Shown: piece after piece, positions 14,583 to 20,644 of the stretch
Position numbering within the stretch: the first letter of the stretch is position 1
Layout of the letters: every line of letters starts with the position of its first letter
Origin: an uncultured Kiritimatiellota bacterium
GTDB taxonomy: Bacteria; Verrucomicrobiota; Kiritimatiellia; RFP12; UBA1067
NCBI GenBank assembly: GCA_934635045.1
Contig: CAKTZA010000067.1
Span: 1-20,644, forward strand
DNA length: 20,644 nucleotides
Direction: 5' to 3'
The notes under the pieces: model-generated
What the model saw: the letters and a program-made list of their open reading frames with translations, nothing else
What the model was told of the DNA's origin: nothing
The model's database searches: none
Translations under genes and position numbers: made by a program

Positions 14583-15268
14583 TTCGGCAGAAGCGTGTAG
14601 CCCACGCCGCGCGCGCTGACGAGAAGCGGCGACGCCGGGCCCAGCTTCCGGCGGAGGTTCGAGACATGCACGTACAGCATGGCGTCTTCACAGGCGAACC
14701 CCTCGCCGCGCAGCCGCGCAATCAGCTCGTCCGTCGAGAAGGTGCGCCCGCGCGCGGACGCGAGAATCCACAGGATGTCCCCTTCCGTCTTCGTGAGATG
14801 TCCGCAGATTTCGCCCGCACGCGACACCTCAAGGTTCGCCCCATCGACCTCGGTCGCGCCCAGGCGGATGCGCACGGGCGGCGGCGGCGCGGCAAGGGCG
14901 CCACGGCGCAACGTCGCGCGAACCTTGGCGACGATCAGGTCGGGGTTGCGGTCCTTCTCGATGTAGTCGTCGGCCCCGACGCCGTACGCGCGCAACTGCG
15001 TCGTCTCGGACGGCACACCGGACAGGAAGAGAATCGGCACGGACGAATCCCGCGCCCGAATCTCCTCACAGGCCTGCAGACCGTTCTTCTTCGGCATCAT
15101 CACGTCCAGCAGGACAAGGCCGGGGCGTTCCTTCTCGAATGCGGCCACCCCCTCTTCGCCGTTCTTCGCTTCGCGCACGGAGAAGCCCTCCGCCTCGAAA
15201 AGCTCCCGAAAGGTCTTGCGCACGATACGCTCGTCGTCAACGAGCAGGATGTCCACGGATGCACTCAT
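14579..15268 (-). CDS. OmpR/PhoB-type response regulator
   Basis: 229 residues. The receiver domain (1-120) has acidic pair Asp11/Asp12, phospho-acceptor Asp55 in LVLLDVMMP, Ser83 at the switch position and Lys105 (DYIEKD). A short Pro-rich linker (AAPPPPV) leads to a winged-helix DNA-binding domain (about 130-229), with LTKTEGDILWILA and the closing VHVSNLRRKLG ... SARGVGYTLL. It would activate or repress genes on phosphorylation, but no histidine kinase gene is in the window, so it is an orphan here. It has its own promoter with only 6 bases between -10 and ATG, implying a leaderless mRNA. It sits directly upstream of lptD-lpxK; whether it controls them is unknown. Confidence 0.93.
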   Translation of the reverse strand: MSASVDILLVDDERIVRKTFRELFEAEGFSVREAKNGEEGVAAFEKERPGLVLLDVMMPKKNGLQACEEIRARDSSVPILFLSGVPSETTQLRAYGVGADDYIEKDRNPDLIVAKVRATLRRGALAAPPPPVRIRLGATEVDGANLEVSRAGEICGHLTKTEGDILWILASARGRTFSTDELIARLRGEGFACEDAMLYVHVSNLRRKLGPASPLLVSARGVGYTLLPN

Positions 15269-15269
15269 G

Positions 15270-15292
15270 TGCGGATTATATCACATCCCGCA
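15270..15292. promoter_or_regulatory. Inverted repeat across the response regulator -10 box
   Basis: TGCGGAT (15270-15276) is mirrored by ATCCCGCA (15285-15292), 7 bp with one extra base, with the TATAAT box inside. It could be an operator or simply part of a weak hairpin. Confidence 0.3.
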
Positions 15293-15304
15293 CAGCGGAC
15301 GCAA
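15275..15304 (-). promoter_or_regulatory. Promoter of the response regulator gene
   Basis: On the minus strand: TTGCGT (15299-15304), 18 bp, TATAAT (15275-15280) with a TGA extended -10. Only 6 bases separate the -10 from the ATG, so the predicted transcription start is the A of the ATG. Confidence 0.7.
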
Positions 15305-15306
15305 AC

Positions 15307-16983
15307 TCAGCACGGGTTCTCCCGCTCGGCGAGCGCCGCCCAGCGATCAACGAGCCGTTCGAGCTCGGCCTCCCGCGCGGGCAGGTCGGCGTAGCGCGCG
15401 TATTCCTTCACGGGATCGGCCGCGTGGATGTCGGCAATCGCCTTCTCCAACGTCTCGATCTGTGCCGGCAGGGCTTCCAGTTCGCGCTTCTCGTTGTAGG
15501 AGAGCTTGGCCGGCTTGGAAGGTTTGGATGGTTGGGGCGGCGTGTTCGCCTCCGCACTTCTTCCATCTTCCTTCTTCCTCTTTCCTTCGCCTTGCGCGCC
15601 GCGCTGCCGCACGTAGTCCGCGTAGCCGCCGGGGAAGCACCGCACCGCGCCGTCACCCTCCAGCACAAACGTCGAGGTGACGACGTTGTCGAGAAATTCG
15701 CGGTCGTGGCTCACGAGCAGCAGGGTGCCCGTGTAGTTCAGCAGCTGCTCTTCGAGGAGTTCCAGCGTCTCAATGTCGAGGTCGTTCGTCGGCTCGTCCA
15801 TGACGAGCAGGTTCGCCGGCTTCAGGAAAAGCTTCGCGAGCATGAGGCGCGCGCGTTCGCCGCCCGACAGGGCCTTCACCGGGGTGCGCACACGCGCGGG
15901 CGAGAACAGGAAGTCCGCGAGATACGAGTAGACATGCTTCTTGATGCCGCCGACGATGACCTCGTCGCGGTCGCTCGCGATGTTCTCGCCGACCGTCAGT
16001 TCGGGATTCAGCTCGCCGCGCAGCTGGTCGAGGAACGCGAGCGCGACATTCGTGCCGCGCGTGACCGAGCCCTCGCTCGGCGCGAGTTGGCCCGTCAGCA
16101 GCTTCAGGAGCGTCGTCTTGCCCGCGCCGTTGCGGCCAAGGATGCCAATCCGCTCGCCGCGCAAGACGTCCGCCGTGAAGCCCGAGACGATCTTGTGCGC
16201 GCCATACGAGAAGCCGAGGTTCTCGATCTTCAGCACGCGCACGCCGCCCGGCGCCGCCGTGTCGAGCTTCATCGTCGATGTGCCGACCTGCGTCCGGCGC
16301 GCGGCGAACTCTTCGCGCAGCTTCATCAGCGCGGCGACGCGACCCTCGTTCCGCGTCGTGCGCGCCTTCACGCCGCGCCGGATCCACGCCTCCTCCTGCG
16401 CGAGCTTCTTCGACTTGCGCTCCCAGTAGACGGCCTCGTCCGCCAGCAGCTCGGCCTTGCGCCGCACGAACGTCGGGTAGTCGCACTCCCAGCCGGAGAG
16501 CTCACCGCGATCCAGGTCAAAGATCTTCGTCGCCACGCGCTTCAGGAAGCGGCGGTCGTGCGTCACGATCAGCACCGCCATTTCGCGCTGTCGGCGGATC
16601 ATGCCCTCCAGCCAGTCGATAGCCTCGACGTCGAGGTGGTTCGTCGGCTCGTCGAGGAGCAGGATGTCGGGCTGCGACAGAATCGCCGCCTCCAGCCGCG
16701 CGCGGCGGATCTCGCCGCCGGAACGCGCGCCCGCACCTTCGTCGGCTTCGTCCACGCCCTGCGAGACGTAGGCGACCTTCAGGTTCGGCGCGCGCACGAT
16801 TTCGCCCGTGTCGGGTTCGAGCGTGCCGGCGATGACCTTGAAGAGCGTCGACTTGCCCTCGCCGTTGCGGCCCGTCAGCGCGGCGCGCAGCCCCTTGGAG
16901 ATCGACAGCGAAACCTTGTCAAGAATCTGCGGCCCGCCAAACGCGAGCGAAACGTCTTTGAGGGAAAGGAGGAAATCGCTCAT
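15307..16983 (-). CDS. uup: ABC-F ATPase Uup, with shortened first ATPase domain
   Basis: A soluble twin-ATPase protein without membrane segments; ABC-F members act on ribosomes, and Uup also affects DNA rearrangement. The ATG at 16983 overlaps the panD stop (ATGA). 558 residues. Domain 1: GRNGEGKST (38-46), Q75, SGGE (88-91), LLLDEPTNHLD (108-118). The linker has LAQEEAWIRRGVKARTTRNE, a Uup hallmark. Domain 2: GRNGAGKTT, ALSGGERARL, MDEPTNDLD. The C-terminus (LSYNEKRELEALPAQIETLE) is the Uup coiled-coil after a Pro/Lys linker. Only about 12 residues separate the Q-loop from the signature in domain 1, where E. coli Uup (635 aa from memory) has about 80. The helical subdomain is therefore missing while the frame stays intact. 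Domain 2 is complete. It is the last gene of the tig operon. Confidence 0.93.
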   Translation of the reverse strand: MSDFLLSLKDVSLAFGGPQILDKVSLSISKGLRAALTGRNGEGKSTLFKVIAGTLEPDTGEIVRAPNLKVAYVSQGVDEADEGAGARSGGEIRRARLEAAILSQPDILLLDEPTNHLDVEAIDWLEGMIRRQREMAVLIVTHDRRFLKRVATKIFDLDRGELSGWECDYPTFVRRKAELLADEAVYWERKSKKLAQEEAWIRRGVKARTTRNEGRVAALMKLREEFAARRTQVGTSTMKLDTAAPGGVRVLKIENLGFSYGAHKIVSGFTADVLRGERIGILGRNGAGKTTLLKLLTGQLAPSEGSVTRGTNVALAFLDQLRGELNPELTVGENIASDRDEVIVGGIKKHVYSYLADFLFSPARVRTPVKALSGGERARLMLAKLFLKPANLLVMDEPTNDLDIETLELLEEQLLNYTGTLLLVSHDREFLDNVVTSTFVLEGDGAVRCFPGGYADYVRQRGAQGEGKRKKEDGRSAEANTPPQPSKPSKPAKLSYNEKRELEALPAQIETLEKAIADIHAADPVKEYARYADLPAREAELERLVDRWAALAERENPC

Positions 16984-17312
16984 TTCCCGAAATGCTTCAC
17001 CTTCGGGATCCAGGCCCGCGCTTCGTCCTCCGCCATCTGCGCGAAGCACATGACGATGAGGCGGTCGCCAACCTTCCCCTGATGCGCCGCCGCGCCGTTG
17101 AGGCAGCAGACGTGGCTGCCGCGCTTCCCGGCGATGGCATACGTCTCGAAGCGGTTCCCGTTCTCGACGTCGGCGCAGAGGATCTTCTCGTAGGGAAGGA
17201 TGCCGACCGCCTCCATGTCATCGGGGTCGAGCGTCAGCGACCCCTCGTAGTCAAGGCACGCCTCCGTGATTCGGATGCGATGCAATTTCGCTTTCAACAA
17301 TGTCAGGTTCAT
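16980..17312 (-). CDS. panD: Aspartate 1-decarboxylase proenzyme
   Basis: PanD makes beta-alanine from aspartate for pantothenate and coenzyme A. 110 residues from the ATG at 17312; an upstream in-frame TTG at 17354 is less likely. The self-processing site Gly24-Ser25 lies in DYEGS, and Ser25 becomes the pyruvoyl cofactor, as in the E. coli enzyme. Further motifs are the NGNRFETYAI block with the conserved Tyr and the LNGAAAH segment. No Shine-Dalgarno sequence is visible. It lies 45 bp after clpX and overlaps uup by 4 bp, so it belongs to the tig-clpP-clpX-panD-uup unit. Other pantothenate genes are not nearby. Confidence 0.96.
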   Translation of the reverse strand: MNLTLLKAKLHRIRITEACLDYEGSLTLDPDDMEAVGILPYEKILCADVENGNRFETYAIAGKRGSHVCCLNGAAAHQGKVGDRLIVMCFAQMAEDEARAWIPKVKHFGK

Positions 17313-17357
17313 AACTGCACGACCGCTGTCCGCCGTCGTCTGTCCTTTGTCCAAAAC

Positions 17358-18617
17358 TTACTTGCCCAGCCGTTCCTCGATCATTTTCGGCGTGACGACG
17401 ACCTTCGTCATCTGCTCGTTGCCCGGCGCCTCGTACATGACGTCCGTCATGAGCTTCTCCATTTCGGCGCGGAGACCGCGCGCGCCCGTCTTGCGGGCCA
17501 GCGCCGTCTTCGCGAGCGCCTTCAGCGCCGCCGGCTCGAACGAGAGATCCACGCCGTCCATCGCCAAGAGCTTCTGGTACTGCTTGACGAGCGAGTTCTT
17601 CGGCTCCGTCAGGATCCGCACGAGGTCATCTTCGGAAAGATCCCTCATCGTCGTGATGACGGGCAGACGCCCCGTGAACTCGGGGATGAGGCCGAACTTC
17701 ACGAGGTCTTCGGGCCGCACGTCCTGCGGATTGATCTCGTTCGCCTTCGCCGAGGCCGACGCCGACTCCTTGTCCGTCGCGCCGAAGCCGATCGTGTGCG
17801 CGTCCTTGCGCGCGGCGACGATCTTGTCGAGCCCGACGAACGCGCCGCCGCAGATGAAGAGGATGTTCGACGTGTCGACCTCGATGTACTCCTGGTCGGG
17901 ATGCTTGCGCCCGCCCTTCGGCGGGATGCGGCAGATCGTGCCCTCGACGAGTTTCAGCAGCGTCTGCTGCACGCCCTCGCCGCCGACGTCACGCGTGATG
18001 GACACGTTGTCCGTCTTCGAGGCGATCTTGTCGATTTCGTCCACGTAGATGATGCCGCGCTTCGCGAGCTCGACGTTGCCGTCCGCGTTCTGCAGGAGGT
18101 AGCGGACGAGGTTCTCGACGTCTTCGCCGACGTAGCCCGCCTGCGTGAGGACGGTCGCGTCGCCGATCGCGAACGGCACGCCCAGCATCTTCGCGAGCGT
18201 CTTCGCGAGCAGCGTCTTGCCGCAGCCCGTCGGCCCAATCAGCAGGATGTTCGACTTCTCGATCTCCACGTCGTCCAGACCGGCGAAGCCCGCCGGTGCG
18301 ACCTTCTTCGGCTGGCCCTTGGCCGCAGCCTCCGTCGCCTCCAGGCGGCGGTAGTGGTTGTGGACGGCGACGGCGAGGACTTTCTTCACCTCGTCGTGGC
18401 CAATCACGTACTGGTCGAGAAACGCCTTGATCTCCTTCGGGGTCGGCGTCGGCGGCAGGGGCGGCGCACCGTCCGCCGCTTTCGCATGGCGCGAAATGAG
18501 GTCGTTCGCGTGGCGTACGCAGTCAACGCAGATGTTGCCGCCGTCGCCGGGGATGATCGCGACTTCCTTCGACGACCGACCGCAGAAGGAACAGGTGAGA
18601 TCCGCTTCTTTTTTCAC
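17358..18617 (-). CDS. clpX: ATP-dependent Clp protease ATP-binding subunit ClpX
   Basis: ClpX is the hexameric AAA+ unfoldase that feeds proteins to ClpP. The GTG at 18617 (419 aa) is preferred because AAGG lies 7 bases upstream; a TTG at 18623, overlapping the clpP stop (TTGA), would add two residues. The N-terminal zinc finger has Cys9, Cys12, Cys30 and Cys33. Then come Walker A GPTGCGKT, pore loop GYVGEDVE, Walker B IIYVDEID, the RKHPDQEYIEVDTSNILFI block, the IGF loop that docks on ClpP (TIGFGA), sensor motifs in GLIPEFTGRLPVI and the C-terminal GARGLRAEME. All functional motifs are intact. It directly follows clpP, the classical arrangement. Confidence 0.97.
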   Translation of the reverse strand: MKKEADLTCSFCGRSSKEVAIIPGDGGNICVDCVRHANDLISRHAKAADGAPPLPPTPTPKEIKAFLDQYVIGHDEVKKVLAVAVHNHYRRLEATEAAAKGQPKKVAPAGFAGLDDVEIEKSNILLIGPTGCGKTLLAKTLAKMLGVPFAIGDATVLTQAGYVGEDVENLVRYLLQNADGNVELAKRGIIYVDEIDKIASKTDNVSITRDVGGEGVQQTLLKLVEGTICRIPPKGGRKHPDQEYIEVDTSNILFICGGAFVGLDKIVAARKDAHTIGFGATDKESASASAKANEINPQDVRPEDLVKFGLIPEFTGRLPVITTMRDLSEDDLVRILTEPKNSLVKQYQKLLAMDGVDLSFEPAALKALAKTALARKTGARGLRAEMEKLMTDVMYEAPGNEQMTKVVVTPKMIEERLGK

Positions 18618-18619
18618 GT

Positions 18620-19207
<588 letters not shown>

Positions 19208-19211
19208 GACT

Positions 19212-20396
19212 TTACTTCTTCGCGTTCGCGAGAATGAACTCGATGACCTTCTTGCCCTTCTCCTCGTCCTTCGCCTCGATCTTCTCCTCCTTGGCGATGG
19301 CGTCGATCACGTACCAGAGGCGAACCTGCTTCGTCGCGGTCGCCTCGGCGTCCTTGAGGATCTGGTCGCGGTTCTTCTCGAAGTAGCTCGCGTCAAGGCC
19401 CGAATACTGGGCGCGCTGCGCGAGCTCCTGAAGGTAGCCGTCCATCGCGCGGCGAACCTGCGAGCCCGGCACCTCGAAGTCGACCTTCTTCATGAGGAGG
19501 TCAATCGCCTCGTTCTCGCGGCGGGCGGACTCCTGCTCGACGGCGCGCTTCTCCATCGACTCGCGGATCGTCGCGGCCAGCTTCTCGACGCTCTCGGCCT
19601 TCGCCTTCTCGGCAAACGCCTTGTCGTCGGGAAGCACGCGGCGGCGGAAGCCCTTGAGCGTGACAGTGTAGACCGCCTTCGCGCCCTTGAGGCCGTCCGG
19701 CGCGGCGTCCTTGTCGAACTTCGCCTTGACGCCCTCCTTCGTCTCGCCGATCTTCATGCCTTTGACCGCGTCAAGGATCTCCGGCAGGAAGCGCCCTTCC
19801 TCGACCTGCGTCCAAAAGCCCTTGCCCTCGCCGACGATCTTCGCCTCAGGGTTGATCTCCAGAATCTTCTTGCCGTCGACCGTGCCCTCGTAGTCAATCT
19901 GCACGAAGTCGCCCTCGGCGACCGCGTCGCCGTCCTTCGCGTCCTCGTACGTCGCATACGCCGCGCGCAGGCGCTCCATCTGGTCCTTGACGGAGGAATC
20001 CTCGACCTTCGCGTCCTTGAACTCGACCTTCAGGCCCTTGTAGGTCGGCAGCTTGAACGTCGGCTTCACCTCGACGAACGCGACGAACGAGCCGCCGTTG
20101 TCGTCATACTTCAGATCCTGCACGTCGGCGAGCGCGACTTCCTCGACCTTCTCGGCCTTGACCGCCTCCGGGTAGTGCTTCTGGAACATCGCGCGCTCGA
20201 TCTCCTGCTTCAGGCCGGACGCGAACTCCTTGCGAACCAGCGCGAGCGGCACCTTGCCCTTGCGGAAGCCCGGAATCTGCGCCTCGCGGACGAACACCTT
20301 CTCGACGTCCTTGACGATGGCCTTCATCTCGTCTGCGTCGAGCGTCACGGAAATCTTCACCTGGCACTTGTCCTGTGCCTTGCTGCTGGTCTTCAT
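19212..20396 (-). CDS. tig: Trigger factor (ribosome-bound chaperone/prolyl isomerase)
   Basis: Trigger factor binds near the ribosome exit tunnel and shields nascent chains. 394 residues from the ATG at 20396, chosen because GAGGAGA lies 9-10 bases upstream; the frame runs up to 20474 but that part contains the promoter. The N-terminal ribosome-docking motif GFRKG (43-47) sits in IPGFRKGKVP. A PPIase (FKBP-like) domain lies around residues 150-240 (GDFVQIDYEGTVDGK), followed by a long helical C-terminal chaperone domain rich in Lys/Glu. It leads the tig-clpP-clpX-panD-uup unit, transcribed from a promoter just downstream of the rRNA terminator. Confidence 0.96.
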   Translation of the reverse strand: MKTSSKAQDKCQVKISVTLDADEMKAIVKDVEKVFVREAQIPGFRKGKVPLALVRKEFASGLKQEIERAMFQKHYPEAVKAEKVEEVALADVQDLKYDDNGGSFVAFVEVKPTFKLPTYKGLKVEFKDAKVEDSSVKDQMERLRAAYATYEDAKDGDAVAEGDFVQIDYEGTVDGKKILEINPEAKIVGEGKGFWTQVEEGRFLPEILDAVKGMKIGETKEGVKAKFDKDAAPDGLKGAKAVYTVTLKGFRRRVLPDDKAFAEKAKAESVEKLAATIRESMEKRAVEQESARRENEAIDLLMKKVDFEVPGSQVRRAMDGYLQELAQRAQYSGLDASYFEKNRDQILKDAEATATKQVRLWYVIDAIAKEEKIEAKDEEKGKKVIEFILANAKK

Positions 20397-20433
20397 AAGG
20401 TACAATTCTCCTCTATTTTTGAAATGTCTGTGT

Positions 20434-20462
20434 ATTTTATCATAATTTCCGGGATGCGTCCA
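20434..20462 (-). promoter_or_regulatory. Promoter of the tig operon
   Basis: On the minus strand: TGGACG (20457-20462), 17 bp, TAAAAT (20434-20439) with TGA as extended -10. The leader of roughly 30 nt contains the GAGGAGA ribosome-binding site. Confidence 0.6.
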
Positions 20463-20496
20463 CCAGCCCCCCATGCTTTTCTCGGAAATGAGGCCT

Positions 20497-20536
20497 AAAA
20501 GCAGAAACGCAGGATGCGTTCAGCGCACCCTGCGTT
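20497..20536 (-). terminator. Intrinsic terminator of the rRNA operon
   Basis: On the minus strand AACGCAGGGTGCG pairs with CGCATCCTGCGTT (13 bp, one G.U) around a 5-nt loop, then TTCTGCTTTT. It lies about 45 bp after the 5S rRNA 3' end and before the tig promoter. Confidence 0.85.
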
Positions 20537-20579
20537 CAGCAATCCGTCAATTGCGGACGGTTCGCATAAAACAAGAAAA

Positions 20580-20644
20580 GCCGGCGGCGCCCTACTCTCG
20601 CGCGGGCGGGTCCCGCACTACCCTCGGCGAAGGGGCGCTTGACT
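20580..20644 (-). rRNA. rrf: 5S ribosomal RNA, 3' part (cut by the window edge)
   Basis: The minus strand shows the conserved 3' half of 5S rRNA: GAGGGTAGTGCGGG, then GCGAGAGTAGGGCGCC and the closing GCCGGC. The pattern parallels the E. coli 'GAUGGUAGUG ... GCGAGAGUAGGGAACUGCCAGGC' region. The 5' half lies beyond the window, so an rRNA operon ends here. Confidence 0.92.

Noticed and set aside
12341..15394. Plus-strand open frame of 1017 codons, with others at 2361-3350, 3597-4892, 5094-6980, 7421-10342, 15139-17082, 16992-18683 and 19206-20498
   Set aside because: These mirror real minus-strand genes with clear family motifs. The products are Arg/Val/Asp-rich without recognisable domains, an effect of GC-rich third codon positions.

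Overview
The window is about 20.6 kb of GC-rich DNA from a Gram-negative bacterium. lptD, lpxK and tolB imply an outer membrane with lipid A. Every supported gene lies on the minus strand, so biological order runs from position 20644 down to 1. The mix of genes, a FlbD-like protein and intergenic repeats of the 'CACGGAG' kind suggest the PVC superphylum (Lentisphaerota, Kiritimatiellae or relatives). That placement is inference and cannot be proven from these genes alone.

Right part (20644 to about 6200) is a dense core-gene block. It opens with the 3' end of a 5S rRNA and a strong intrinsic terminator. A promoter then starts a probable operon of trigger factor, clpP, clpX, panD and uup, with gaps or overlaps of only a few bases except one of 45 bp. 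Next is an orphan OmpR-type response regulator with its own promoter. lptD and lpxK (LPS export and lipid A kinase) follow from a near-consensus promoter, then thiD, a FlbD-like/low-complexity protein, tkt-queC-rluA (tightly packed), purA-argJ, and tolB. Promoters are easy to see here because nearly all carry an extended -10 box (TGnTATAAT type). Several sit so close to the start codon that the mRNAs should be leaderless or nearly so.

Left part (about 2370 to 1) is accessory. Two copies of a 350-430 bp intergenic repeat flank a PIN-domain toxin gene broken by a frameshift and its small partner gene. Each copy ends in the same complete sigma70 promoter (TTGACG, 18 bp, TATAAT) pointing out of the repeat. 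One fires into the toxin pair. The other fires into about 275 bp with no convincing protein but several strong hairpins, two of which need G.U pairs available only on the transcribed strand; this is a candidate structured RNA. At the far left is a short secreted protein resembling the start of BspA-type leucine-rich-repeat proteins.

The most unusual items are the promoter-bearing repeats with their two cargoes, the candidate RNA, octamer arrays that invade the tolB signal peptide and could fold around its start codon, a Uup protein lacking the helical part of its first ATPase domain, and the FlbD-like fusion. No complete new defence or mobile system is visible.
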